DNA from: JACCTH01 sp035253825
Lineage (GTDB): Bacteria; Actinomycetota; Acidimicrobiia; Spongiisociales; ZC4RG35
Reading direction: 5' to 3'
DNA length: 26,493 nt
NCBI GenBank assembly: GCA_035253825.1
Contig: DATFBM010000004.1
Coordinates: 1 to 26,493 of the forward strand
Shown here: one piece after another, positions 7,114-15,173 of the stretch
How positions within the stretch are numbered: position 1 is the first letter of the stretch
How the letters are laid out: every line of letters begins with the position of its first letter
Notes under the pieces: generated by a model
Seen by the model: only the letters and a program-made list of their open reading frames with translations
What the model was told of the DNA's origin: nothing
Databases searched by the model: none
Position numbers and translations under genes: made by a program

Positions 7114-7918
7114 ACTTGCGGGCGGCTCGCTTGTAGAGGGTCACCGCGAACGGCACGAAGATCGCCAGGATCACTACCACCCAGATCAGGGTGTAGAGAA
7201 TCGGGTTCTGCATCGACCAGGCCTCCGACGCCGGCGCCAGCGAGTTGGTATTCCCGAAGAGTTCGCGGGCTGCCTGAGTCACCGCCGATACCGGGTTCCA
7301 CTCGGCGAAAATCCGGAGTGGGGTTGGAAGGCTTTCACTCGGCACGAAGGCATTAGAGACAAAGGTGAGAGGCATGATCACCATGAACGAGGCGTTGTTC
7401 ACCACCTCTGGACTTGGCACCGCCAGCCCCACCGAGGCCATCACCCACGAGAAGGCGTAGGAGAACAGGAGCAGGAGCGCGAATCCGGCGACTGCTTCCC
7501 ACAGCGACGTTCGAATTCGCCATCCCACCAGAAGCCCGGTCAGGGACATGATCGCAATCGACAACACGTTGTACACGATGTCACTCGCCGTCCGCCCGAC
7601 CAGTACCGCCGATCTGGTCATCGGCAAAGACCGGAAGCGGTCGATGATCCCCTTCTGCATGTCCTCAGCCAACGAGGCCCCGGTGTAGGTCGCGCCAAAC
7701 ACCACGGTCTGGGCGAAGATCCCGGCGATGAGAAACTCGCGATAGTTGACCCCGTTCCCCGGGTCGATGGACCCTCCGAAGACGTAAGAGAACAACAGCA
7801 CGAACATGATCGGGGACATCAAGACCCACACCATCAGTTCCGGCATCCGCTTGATCTTGATCAAATTGCGACGAGCGACGTTGTAGCCGTCGGTTGCTAA
7901 CCACATCAATTGACTCAT
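7112..7918 (-). CDS. ABC-2 type transporter permease (DrrB-like)
   Basis: Predicted 268 aa with six hydrophobic helices, the usual size of ABC-2 permeases of the daunorubicin-resistance DrrB and NodJ kind. Family marks are the N-terminal cytoplasmic segment with RRNLIKIKR, the MSPIMFVLLFSYVFGG first helix, a FRSLPMTRSAVLVGR coupling segment after helix 2, and a conserved FVSNAFVPSESLP near helix 5. It forms the membrane part of an exporter with the ATPase encoded just upstream; the ATG overlaps that gene's stop (ATGA). Substrate unknown: such pumps export antibiotics, lipids or glycans. The divergent WYL regulator suggests inducible expression. Confidence 0.9.
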   Translation of the reverse strand: MSQLMWLATDGYNVARRNLIKIKRMPELMVWVLMSPIMFVLLFSYVFGGSIDPGNGVNYREFLIAGIFAQTVVFGATYTGASLAEDMQKGIIDRFRSLPMTRSAVLVGRTASDIVYNVLSIAIMSLTGLLVGWRIRTSLWEAVAGFALLLLFSYAFSWVMASVGLAVPSPEVVNNASFMVIMPLTFVSNAFVPSESLPTPLRIFAEWNPVSAVTQAARELFGNTNSLAPASEAWSMQNPILYTLIWVVVILAIFVPFAVTLYKRAARK

Positions 7919-8901
7919 CAGGCACTCACTTTCATCTGCTGCTGTTCGGAGGAGCTGCCGTTCTCGGCTCCGTGTCCGGTCAGGGTGAGGAAGACGTCAT
8001 CGAGCGTCGGGCGCCGCAGAGCGAACTCGAGCACTTTTACCGAGTTCGAATCGAGTTGACGGAGCACCTCAACCAACACTCCGCTTCCACCCGTCACTGG
8101 AGCCGTCAGAGTGCGGCTCTGTTCGTCGACTACGACTTCTCCGGTGGAGAAGGCATTGACCGTGTCTTTGGCTCGGCCCAGGTTGGCAGCCGATTCGATT
8201 ACTAACTCGACTCGTTCGCCGCCGATCTGGCTCTTGAGCTGGTCTGCCGTCCCCTGGGCGATGGCGCGACCATGATCGATGACCACAATCTCATCCGCCA
8301 GACGGTCTGCCTCTTCCAGATACTGAGTGGTCAGAAGCAGCGTTGTACCGCCCTGAACCATTTCCCGGATCACGTCCCACATCTCGGCTCGCCCGCGGGG
8401 ATCGAGTCCGGTGGTGGGCTCATCGAGAAAGAGCACCTTTGGGTCCGCGACCAGCGCCCCGGCGAGGTCGAGGCGGCGCCGCATGCCACCCGAGTAGGTC
8501 TTGACGGGACGGTCGGCAGCTTCTGTGAGATCGAATCGCTCCAGCAGCTCTCTTGACCGCGAGCGCGCTCTGGCTCGTCCCAGGCGGTAAAGCCTCCCGA
8601 AGAGATCGAGATTCTCAAAACCGGTCAGGTACTCGTCGACCGCCGCGTACTGACCCGAGAGCCCGATCATCGCCCGGACCTCATCGGGGTTGGTGGCGAC
8701 GTCGACCCCGGCCACCATCGCCGTTCCCGAGTCTGCCTCGAGCAATGTGGTGAGGATGCGGACGGCGGTGGTCTTCCCGGCACCGTTGGGGCCGAGTAAC
8801 CCGAGGACCTTCCCCTCGGGAACGGCTAGATCCAGCCCATCTAGGGCCCTGACCGACTTGTAATGCTTGACCAACCCCTCGGCGTATATCACTTCGCTCA
8901 T
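7918..8901 (-). CDS. ABC transporter ATP-binding protein (DrrA-like)
   Basis: Predicted 327 aa. Residues 1-220 form the nucleotide-binding domain with Walker A GPNGAGKTT (37-45), the Q-loop, signature YSGGMRRRLDLA, Walker B VLFLDEPTTGLD and a switch His in the LLTTQYLEEAD region (the strand reads TTQY rather than the common TTH, a DrrA trait). The C-terminal 100 residues match the DrrA regulatory tail (LRRPTLDDVFLTLTGH). The ATG at 8901 has an AAAGGAGAG ribosome site 5 nt upstream. It powers the permease translated from the overlapping next gene. Its promoter carries operator-like repeats (8941-8979). Confidence 0.92.
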   Translation of the reverse strand: MSEVIYAEGLVKHYKSVRALDGLDLAVPEGKVLGLLGPNGAGKTTAVRILTTLLEADSGTAMVAGVDVATNPDEVRAMIGLSGQYAAVDEYLTGFENLDLFGRLYRLGRARARSRSRELLERFDLTEAADRPVKTYSGGMRRRLDLAGALVADPKVLFLDEPTTGLDPRGRAEMWDVIREMVQGGTTLLLTTQYLEEADRLADEIVVIDHGRAIAQGTADQLKSQIGGERVELVIESAANLGRAKDTVNAFSTGEVVVDEQSRTLTAPVTGGSGVLVEVLRQLDSNSVKVLEFALRRPTLDDVFLTLTGHGAENGSSSEQQQMKVSA

Positions 8902-8940
8902 GTCTCTCCTTTACGTGCCGTCCCATTTCTGACTGCGATA

Positions 8941-8979
8941 TGACATCTTTATGATGTCTATTAGCTGTCAGGATGTCAA
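8941..8979 (-). promoter_or_regulatory. Promoter/operator of the ABC exporter operon
   Basis: On the minus strand a perfect TTGACA (-35) lies at 8979-8974, with an AT-rich -10 region at about 8956-8948. A palindrome, GACATC-5 nt-GATGTC (8942-8958), covers the -10. A second copy, CTGTCAGGATGTCA (8965-8978), covers the -35. Such placement is typical of a repressor site, and the divergent WYL regulator is the natural candidate. The -10 hexamer itself is not well defined. Confidence 0.55.
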
Positions 8980-9011
8980 ATCCTTGGCCGGTCGAAATGT
9001 AACTGGCATTC

Positions 9012-9050
9012 ATGTCAGAAACTGACCGGATTTTCTAGAATTCTTGCCAG
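9012..9050 (+). promoter_or_regulatory. Leaderless promoter and operator of the WYL regulator
   Basis: A TAGAAT (-10, 9036-9041) ends 9 nt before the ATG and there is no Shine-Dalgarno sequence, so the mRNA probably starts at or very near the start codon. A perfect palindrome GTCAG-AAA-CTGAC (9014-9026) sits where the -35 and spacer should be and shares the TGTCA/TGACA half-site with the exporter promoter, suggesting autoregulation. Confidence 0.5.
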
Positions 9051-10028
9051 ATGGCCGATACCACTGCCCGGCTGCTGCGCTTGCTTTCACTGCTGCAGAC
9101 CCGCCGCACCTGGTCCGGGCACGAGCTCCTCGATCGACTCGAGATCTCCGAGCGTACCCTCCGTCGCGATATCGACCGACTCCGCGACCTCGGCTATCCG
9201 GTCGCCGCCACCCCCGGTCCCTTTGGCGGCTACCAACTGGAAGCGGGGAGCGACATTCCTCCACTGCTCCTCGATGATGACGAAGCCGTCGCCATCGCCA
9301 TGGGACTCTTGACAGCCTCCGGCGGGACCATCACCGGCATCGAAGAAACTTCTCTGCGAGCCCTCTCTAAGTTGGAAAACGTCCTTCCTCCCCGAATTCG
9401 GCGCCGCATCAACATGCTTCAGTCGGCGGTGGTACCCATGATTCGCGCCTGGGTCAGAGTCGATGCCGAGGTCCTGACCACTATCGCCCAGGCCTGCCGG
9501 GATCACGAGCGGCTGCGTTTCGAGTACACGAGCCGCCAGGGAGACGAGAGCGAACGCCATGTCGAGCCGCATCAACTCGTTTCGCTGCGTCAGCGCTGGT
9601 ATCTAGTCGCCTTCGATCGGGAGCGCGATGACTGGCGAACCTTCCGCCTCGATCGGATCAAGGGACCCCGCCCCACCAAATTCGATTTCAAGCCTCGAGC
9701 TATCCCCGGAGGAGACGCCGCCAGCTTCGTCACCGAGTCTCTGCGTTCGATCCCGACGCGCTACCAGGTGTCCGCCACCATCGCAGCACCGGCAGAAGAG
9801 GTCCGAAAACAGCTTCGGGATGTGAGTGTCGAGGTGATCGACGCGGGCCACTGCTTGCTGCGCCTAGAGGGCGACCAGCTCGAGTGGCTCGCATTCCAGA
9901 TCACCTGGCTTGGGGTCGATTTCGTGGTCCACCAACCGGAGGAGTTGGTCGCCTATCTGGGAGCCCTCTCTGAACGGCTGGCTCGATCGCTCGATCGTCG
10001 CCATCTGGCCAAGATGGTCGAGGCATGA
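9051..10028 (+). CDS. YafY-type transcriptional regulator (HTH_11 + WYL domain)
   Basis: Predicted 325 aa. The N-terminal helix-turn-helix (about 1-60) shows the HTH_11 pattern, with SERTLRRDIDRLRDLGYPV and the FGGYQL wing. Residues about 75-130 form the linker, and the WYL domain (about 138-225) contains the namesake WYL (183-185) and FRLDRI (198-203). The C-terminal WCX region (about 235-320) follows. WYL domains bind ligands, often nucleic-acid related, and control the attached DNA-binding domain. It is divergent from the ABC exporter and coupled by ATGA to a DUF72 gene, so it likely controls both units. Activator or repressor status cannot be read, though operator placement favours repression. 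Confidence 0.9.
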   Translation: MADTTARLLRLLSLLQTRRTWSGHELLDRLEISERTLRRDIDRLRDLGYPVAATPGPFGGYQLEAGSDIPPLLLDDDEAVAIAMGLLTASGGTITGIEETSLRALSKLENVLPPRIRRRINMLQSAVVPMIRAWVRVDAEVLTTIAQACRDHERLRFEYTSRQGDESERHVEPHQLVSLRQRWYLVAFDRERDDWRTFRLDRIKGPRPTKFDFKPRAIPGGDAASFVTESLRSIPTRYQVSATIAAPAEEVRKQLRDVSVEVIDAGHCLLRLEGDQLEWLAFQITWLGVDFVVHQPEELVAYLGALSERLARSLDRRHLAKMVEA

Positions 10029-10951
10029 AGAAGGCGTTGGCCAACCTGGCTGCTGGCAACATCCGGATCGGGACCTGCTCTTGGACCGATCCCACCCTGA
10101 CCAAGACCGACGCCTTCTATCCGAGCGAGTCGATGACGGCCGAGGAACGGCTGGGGTTCTACGCCGAAAACTTTCCGATCGTGGAGGTGGATTCGACTTA
10201 TTACGCCCCGCCGGCGGAAAGAACCGCCGGCCTCTGGGTGGAAAGAACTCCTCCCGACTTCACATTCGATATCAAAGCCTTCCGGCTGCTGACCCAGCAC
10301 CCGACGCCACCGACGGCACTATGGAAGGATTTCCGGGCTGAGCTTCCCGCCGAGCTGGGGGAGAAGCGCAATATCTACATGCGCGACCTGCCCCGAACGC
10401 TGCAGGCTGAGGCAGTCGAGCGCTTCCGCGATGCCTTGATGCCATTGCACTCGGCCGGGAAGCTGGGCGTCGTTCTCTTCCAAATGCCCCCCTTCGTCTA
10501 TCCCACTCGAGGGAGCTTCGGCTATTTGAAGTGGGCTGCCGAGCATCTCGCCGACTTCCAAATTGCTGTGGAGTTCCGTAATGGACGCTGGCTCGATGAA
10601 GAGAACCGTCAGGACACGCTCGACTTCTTGGAGCGACACCAGCTGGCTTATGTCTGCGTGGACGAGCCACAAGGCTTCAAGAGTTCCGTGCCACCCGTGA
10701 CAGCCGCCACTGCCTCCATCGCCGAGATACGTTTTCACGGTCGCAATGAGGACACCTGGGAGAAGAAGGGAATTACCGCCGCTGAGCGCTTTCGTTACGA
10801 CTACTCGCGAAAGGAACTCAAGGAATGGGTTCCGCGGGTACGAGAGCTCGCCGATCAGGCGGAGTCGGTCTCGGTTCTCATGAACAATTGCTACGCCGAT
10901 CTCGGAATCAAGTCGGCCTATTTGATGGCTGACCTGCTGTACGGCGACTGA
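10025..10951 (+). CDS. DUF72 family protein (YecE-like)
   Basis: Predicted 308 aa, a typical length for DUF72. Family signatures are the opening RIGTCSWTDPTL, FYPSESMTAEERLGFYAENFPIVEV-type text, then DSTYYAPP, FDIKAFRLLTQHPTP, VLFQMPPF, AVEFRNGRWLDE, the VDEP motif, IRFHGRNEDTW and the closing VLMNNCYADL. The fold is a TIM barrel. No reaction is established for the family; it has been discussed in connection with nucleic-acid or stress functions. The ATG overlaps the WYL-regulator stop (ATGA). The next gene follows after 14 nt, so regulator, DUF72 and ASCH-like genes probably form one operon. Confidence 0.88.
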   Translation: MKKALANLAAGNIRIGTCSWTDPTLTKTDAFYPSESMTAEERLGFYAENFPIVEVDSTYYAPPAERTAGLWVERTPPDFTFDIKAFRLLTQHPTPPTALWKDFRAELPAELGEKRNIYMRDLPRTLQAEAVERFRDALMPLHSAGKLGVVLFQMPPFVYPTRGSFGYLKWAAEHLADFQIAVEFRNGRWLDEENRQDTLDFLERHQLAYVCVDEPQGFKSSVPPVTAATASIAEIRFHGRNEDTWEKKGITAAERFRYDYSRKELKEWVPRVRELADQAESVSVLMNNCYADLGIKSAYLMADLLYGD

Positions 10952-10965
10952 TTGCTCCGTTCAGA

Positions 10966-11565
10966 ATGAGGTTTCTCAAGCAGTACTGGGAGCCCATCGC
11001 CGCCGGCCAGGTGACGATGGCCTTTCGCCGCTGGAAAATCCAACAGGTCATCGCCGGGCGTCGCTACCGGACAGCGGCTGGAATCATCGAGGTCGATGAG
11101 GTGGGGGTGATCGAGGTCAGCGAAATCGACGATGAAGAGGCGCGGGCGGCGGGACATTCCGATGCCGCCGCCCTGCTTGCAGATCTGCCCGACCGCGAAG
11201 GTCTTCCGCTATATCGAGTGCGCTTTCACATCGTCAATGAGCCAGATCCAAGAACCTTGCTTGCCGAGAACGACCAGCTGACGCCAGAAGAGATCGCCCA
11301 AATCTCGTTACGCCTCGACCGCCTCGACCGCTCTTCCTCACACGGTCGTTGGACGCGAGCAGTACTCAAAACCATTGCTGACAATCCAGGAAGGCGAGCG
11401 CCCGACCTAGCTGAATGGTTCGGTCGCGAAACGCAGCCCTTCAAGACCGATGTCCGCAAGCTCAAGAACCTGGGTCTGACCCTCAGCCTGCGGGTCGGAT
11501 ATCGACTTTCTCCCCGGGGAGAGGCATTTCTGAGGCACTGGAGCGAACGGCATTCGTCCAAATAG
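10966..11565 (+). CDS. ASCH-like domain protein with C-terminal winged helix
   Basis: Predicted 199 aa. The first about 115 residues (LKQYWEPIAAGQVTMAFRRW, then TAAGIIEVDEVGVIEV and YRVRFHIV) resemble the ASCH/PUA-like fold, which binds RNA or nucleotides. The last about 75 (TRAVLKTIADNPGRRAPDLA, TDVRKLKNLGLT, GYRLSPRGEAFL) read as a winged helix. I recall similar proteins in actinobacteria annotated only as hypothetical or ASCH-domain, so the domain calls are moderate confidence. The last 83 bp overlap the convergent membrane-protein gene. It follows the DUF72 gene by 14 nt and is probably part of the WYL-regulator operon. Function unknown. Confidence 0.75.
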   Translation: MRFLKQYWEPIAAGQVTMAFRRWKIQQVIAGRRYRTAAGIIEVDEVGVIEVSEIDDEEARAAGHSDAAALLADLPDREGLPLYRVRFHIVNEPDPRTLLAENDQLTPEEIAQISLRLDRLDRSSSHGRWTRAVLKTIADNPGRRAPDLAEWFGRETQPFKTDVRKLKNLGLTLSLRVGYRLSPRGEAFLRHWSERHSSK

Positions 11566-12730
11566 CTGTACTCGCCGGCTGAACGGTCTTCTGTAGGACC
11601 TCTCCAATGTCAGACACGAGGTCGTCGAGGTTGAGCGCCGATTGCAACCGGGTGCTGAAGGCTGCTGATTCGACCTGGGCATCGTATCGAGCCCGATTGA
11701 AGCGCCGGTCGACTGCGCTGCGGACTCGCCTGTGGAGGGGAGAGATCGCGGCCACCGCCGCCAGAGTCGACGCGGCAACCGCCAAAGAACCTGAGAGGGG
11801 GAACACCAAACGCACTAGGGCGACACCGGCCACATAGAGCAAGGCGACGAAGCCGGCCACCGCGGAGTATGTCAGAGTCCGCGAAACCACCCTCCCGAGG
11901 TCGTAGAGCCGGTACTTGGTGATGGCCACGGCGCAAGCGATCGGTATCACGTAGGACCCAAAGGCGGTAACTGCCAAAAGGAAACCCACCAGCCGACCAC
12001 GGGGGCCGAGTACGACCAGGGCAATCGCCACGACGGCGGGGGTCGACCAGAAGAGGCCACCCATCAGAACCCACTTGGTCTGGAGCCTCTCGACCGCGGT
12101 GGAGTGCCGGAGATAGCGAATCGTTTGCATCGCGGCCAAGAAGGCGAATAGCGAGATCGTCGCCATCACCCCCACCAGGCGGCTCCCAGAGATGGTTGCG
12201 CCTCCGGCGAGCATCCTCCGGGCATCCTGAATGACCGTTGGATCGAACAGGTGAGGCATGATCAAAACCAAAAAGACCCAAACGCTCCAGCGAGGTTGGA
12301 AGCGCCCGTTGGGAAAGAGCAAGAAGGCCAGAAGGGCGGAGTCGAGCAGCAGATTGTCGAGGTAGGCACCAACCAACCCCCAAGCGTCGACCAGCCCGTG
12401 GCCCACTCCACCCTGGAAGACATAAAGACTGACCAATCCCAAGCCAAACCAGAGGGGAAAGTTGCTCTGGCGGGTCCCGAAGTAGATCCATAGGGCGGCC
12501 AGAACCGCGAGGACCAAGGGAAATATCTGGAGCGACCAGATCAAAGTCGTTCGACTGAGTCCCTGCTCCGTGAGGAGAGTTGTAAAGATCGGGATGTCTA
12601 CGAGGTCGGGGTTAGCGAGCGTCTCTCTGAATCCAATGGTGGCTAGAAAGATCAGGGCAGCCAGCAATATCGGCCATGCCCTTCGGAGGGCGGCCGATTG
12701 GCCGTTGCCTTGTGGATTCTCAGCGGTCAC
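11483..12730 (-). CDS. Multi-pass membrane sensor-like protein lacking a kinase domain
   Basis: Predicted 415 aa, GTG start one base after the F420-oxidoreductase stop. About nine or ten hydrophobic helices fill residues 15-330. They are followed by a cytoplasmic VDRRFNRARYDAQ segment and a helical SALNLDDLVSDIGEVLQKTVQPASTAIW tail. This tail is the linker that, in actinobacterial membrane histidine kinases, leads into a catalytic domain. Here no H box or ATPase domain follows and the protein simply ends. It is therefore an orphan input module, or a family of its own. The final 83 bp overlap the end of the ASCH-like gene on the other strand. It closes the lnt operon. Ligand and partner are unknown. 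Confidence 0.75.
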   Translation of the reverse strand: MTAENPQGNGQSAALRRAWPILLAALIFLATIGFRETLANPDLVDIPIFTTLLTEQGLSRTTLIWSLQIFPLVLAVLAALWIYFGTRQSNFPLWFGLGLVSLYVFQGGVGHGLVDAWGLVGAYLDNLLLDSALLAFLLFPNGRFQPRWSVWVFLVLIMPHLFDPTVIQDARRMLAGGATISGSRLVGVMATISLFAFLAAMQTIRYLRHSTAVERLQTKWVLMGGLFWSTPAVVAIALVVLGPRGRLVGFLLAVTAFGSYVIPIACAVAITKYRLYDLGRVVSRTLTYSAVAGFVALLYVAGVALVRLVFPLSGSLAVAASTLAAVAAISPLHRRVRSAVDRRFNRARYDAQVESAAFSTRLQSALNLDDLVSDIGEVLQKTVQPASTAIWTNAVRSSASEMPLPGEKVDIRPAG

Positions 12731-12731
12731 T

Positions 12732-13706
12732 TCAAAAGAATCGCCTCAGCTCGGGCAACACCTCGCGCCCGATCATGTCGATTGCCCGCTGGGCATCGGT
12801 CGAAGCCACCTGGATCGAGACGATGTCGGCGTCGATCTCGGTCACCAATGGTTTGTAGGCCTCGATGATCTGCTCGGGGCCAGAGACGATCGAGTATTTG
12901 GAGAGGATCTCCTTGGGATCCATCTCATCGGCGGCTTTGCGCAATACCATCGGATCGATCGCCTCCGAGCGACCGGGGGCACGCAAGCCCCTCATCGAAC
13001 CCAGAGCCTCCCAGGCCTCTTCGTCGGAAGAGGCGAGGACCAACCAGCGAGTCGCCATTACCGAACTTGGCCCTGTTCGCTCCGCTAGGAACGGTTTGAT
13101 GATGTTGGCCACGGTCTCGGCTGGATCCTTCACCGAGGTGATAAGCCCGACGCAATTCCTTCCGGCAAAGGCCGCCGATTGCTCCCCGCCTGCCGCCATC
13201 CACACTGGGACGCCGCCGATCGGCGGGCTGTAAAGCTTGGCCTTGCGAACCTGGTAGTAGGTGCCCTCGTAATCGAGCTTCTCGCCCCTCAGCAGGCGTT
13301 GAATGATCTCGAGGGCCTCTTTCATTCGTCGAATCCGCTCCCCATATCCCGGAAACTCGTATCCGAGGGGCCCTTCGTTGATGCTTTCCCCGGTGCCGAC
13401 GCCAAGGACGAACCCTCCTTTGGCGAGGCGGCTGACGGTGGCCGCGGCCTGGGCCACCAGGGCGGGGTGATAGTGAAAGAGGGGACAGGTAACCGAGGTG
13501 ATGAAGGTCATCCGCTCGGCTCGCATCGCCGCCGCCCCCAGCCAAGTCCAGACAAAGCCCGCCGCGGATTGATCGTCGACCCAGGGATGAAAATGATCGG
13601 AGGCGGTGATGCAATCGAATCCGGCGCGGTCGGCGGCCACCACCTGATCGATCAGAACCTCTGGTTGGTACGACTCGTGGGAGGCCAGCCAGGCGAACTT
13701 GGGCAT
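12732..13706 (-). CDS. F420-dependent LLM-class oxidoreductase (TIGR03557/FGD-like)
   Basis: Predicted 324 aa in the luciferase-like (TIM barrel) fold. It closely follows the glucose-6-phosphate dehydrogenase-like branch: ASDHFHPW (about 35-42), FITSVTCP, RLAKGGFVLGVGTGESINE (about 92-111), GGVPVWMAAGG and the closing EVLPELRRFF. These segments line the coenzyme F420 pocket in FGD. The enzyme probably transfers hydride between F420 and an unknown substrate; glucose-6-phosphate cannot be claimed. It starts 9 nt after lnt and lies 1 nt before the next gene, forming an operon. F420 use fits an actinobacterial host. Confidence 0.88.
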   Translation of the reverse strand: MPKFAWLASHESYQPEVLIDQVVAADRAGFDCITASDHFHPWVDDQSAAGFVWTWLGAAAMRAERMTFITSVTCPLFHYHPALVAQAAATVSRLAKGGFVLGVGTGESINEGPLGYEFPGYGERIRRMKEALEIIQRLLRGEKLDYEGTYYQVRKAKLYSPPIGGVPVWMAAGGEQSAAFAGRNCVGLITSVKDPAETVANIIKPFLAERTGPSSVMATRWLVLASSDEEAWEALGSMRGLRAPGRSEAIDPMVLRKAADEMDPKEILSKYSIVSGPEQIIEAYKPLVTEIDADIVSIQVASTDAQRAIDMIGREVLPELRRFF

Positions 13707-13715
13707 CCGTCAACG

Positions 13716-15170
13716 TTAGGAGAGGAATCTCCGCTGGGGACGGCGCCGGAAGAAGTAGCCAGCGGTAACCGAGATGGCGCCGATCTGCACCCACTCCCCC
13801 CAACTGGCATACAGAGTGGCGGGGCCGGTCGCCAACTCGAGGTCGGCATAGATCACGGTTTCAGCAAGGAAGCTGGCGGCCTCACCCACCATCCCTCCAT
13901 CGGTGATGAATGTGGACTTGCCGGTGACGGCAGCATGGACGACGTCCAACCCCAGTTCCGCAGAGCGCATCCTGGTCATGCCGATGAATTGATCGGAGAC
14001 CGGCGTGAACTCGTAACTTCCCTCGTTGCTAGCCACGACCAGAAGCTCCGCCCCTGCCCGAGCTGCATCGCGTCCGTAACGAGCAAAGGCCCCTTCGAAA
14101 GAGATGACGGTGCCAATGCGTCCGGGTGCGAGATCGAACACACCGCTGCGGTCACCTCTGATCATGTCTCTCGGCACCTGCGAGAGAGCAGGGATCCAAT
14201 CGAATAGCGGTCGGGCGGGGATGTACTCCCCAAAGGGAACCGGATGCCGCTTGCGATACTCGCCCACCATCGTCCCGGCCTCATCGAAGGCGACGATGGC
14301 GTTGATCCACTCAGTGTCGCTGATCGGTCGGTCGCCCCCCACCAGGAACGAGGCGCCGATTCGAGCAGCCTCGGCCCCGATCTCCGCCGCCACCTCAGGG
14401 ACCAACACGGGATCGGCATCGAAGGAACCGGTCGATCCCTCCGGCCAGATGACAAGATCCACAGACCCCTCCGGAATGGAACGGGTTTGGGCGAGATGCA
14501 TCTCGTAGGTCGCCCGCCGCTCGCCAAAGCAGTGCTCGAGGGGACAAGGAGTCGAGCCCTGCACTATGGCCGCCCGCACCGCATCCCCCGTCATCCGTCC
14601 TGGGGACAAAGCTCCCCACAGCGCCAGGACCACGGCCGCCGCTACGGCGAGGAGAAGGGGTTTTTGGATTCGGCGTTGTTCCCAGGACAGCACCAAGCCC
14701 GCCGCCACTGCCATGAGCACCACCCCCCAACCGCTGGTGCCTATCAACGCCGCCGCCTCCCGGGTCCACCGGTACTCACCCATGGGGTAGCCGGTGAGGC
14801 CCCACTCGAAGCCACCGACTGGGAACCGAACGCGGATCAGCTCGAGCAGTGCCCAGCCTCCCACCGCGGCAGCGAAGAAGGGATTCGCGTCAGGGACTCT
14901 GGAGACGAGCCAGCCATAGAGTCCCGGAAAGAGCCCGAATACGAACACAAGGGGGGCGACGGCGATAAAGCCGAGTTCTCCCACCCAGTAGACAAGGCCA
15001 CTGAAGAAGCTCCATCCGAAGACCACCCCGCAGATCACGGGATGGCGAGTCCAGCGTATGGCGATGAGAAACAAGGCCAGGGCCACCGGGACGAGGAAGG
15101 CCATCGAGTAAGGAGGAAAAGCGAGGATCAATAACCCGGCTGCGGCCAGAGAGAGCAGAACCGACCGCAC
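13716..15170 (-). CDS. lnt: Apolipoprotein N-acyltransferase-like protein with Ser at the nucleophile position
   Basis: Predicted 484 aa. Six or so N-terminal membrane helices (1-185) precede a nitrilase-fold domain (about 195-445), and a last helix lies near 460-475. This is the Lnt architecture, which adds the third acyl chain to lipoproteins. Catalytic Glu244 (WPEGS) and Lys307 (YRKRHPVPFGEY) are present, with Glu315 in FGEY. The nucleophile should be the Cys of an ICYE/ICFE motif, but here it reads VISFEGAF: Ser357, codon TCT at 14102-14100. The protein may be inactive, use serine, or have another role. A TACACT -10 lies 7 nt before the GTG start, consistent with a leaderless transcript. 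Its start is only 3 bp from the divergent phosphatase start. Confidence 0.85.
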   Translation of the reverse strand: MRSVLLSLAAAGLLILAFPPYSMAFLVPVALALFLIAIRWTRHPVICGVVFGWSFFSGLVYWVGELGFIAVAPLVFVFGLFPGLYGWLVSRVPDANPFFAAAVGGWALLELIRVRFPVGGFEWGLTGYPMGEYRWTREAAALIGTSGWGVVLMAVAAGLVLSWEQRRIQKPLLLAVAAAVVLALWGALSPGRMTGDAVRAAIVQGSTPCPLEHCFGERRATYEMHLAQTRSIPEGSVDLVIWPEGSTGSFDADPVLVPEVAAEIGAEAARIGASFLVGGDRPISDTEWINAIVAFDEAGTMVGEYRKRHPVPFGEYIPARPLFDWIPALSQVPRDMIRGDRSGVFDLAPGRIGTVISFEGAFARYGRDAARAGAELLVVASNEGSYEFTPVSDQFIGMTRMRSAELGLDVVHAAVTGKSTFITDGGMVGEAASFLAETVIYADLELATGPATLYASWGEWVQIGAISVTAGYFFRRRPQRRFLS

Positions 15171-15173
15171 GAG

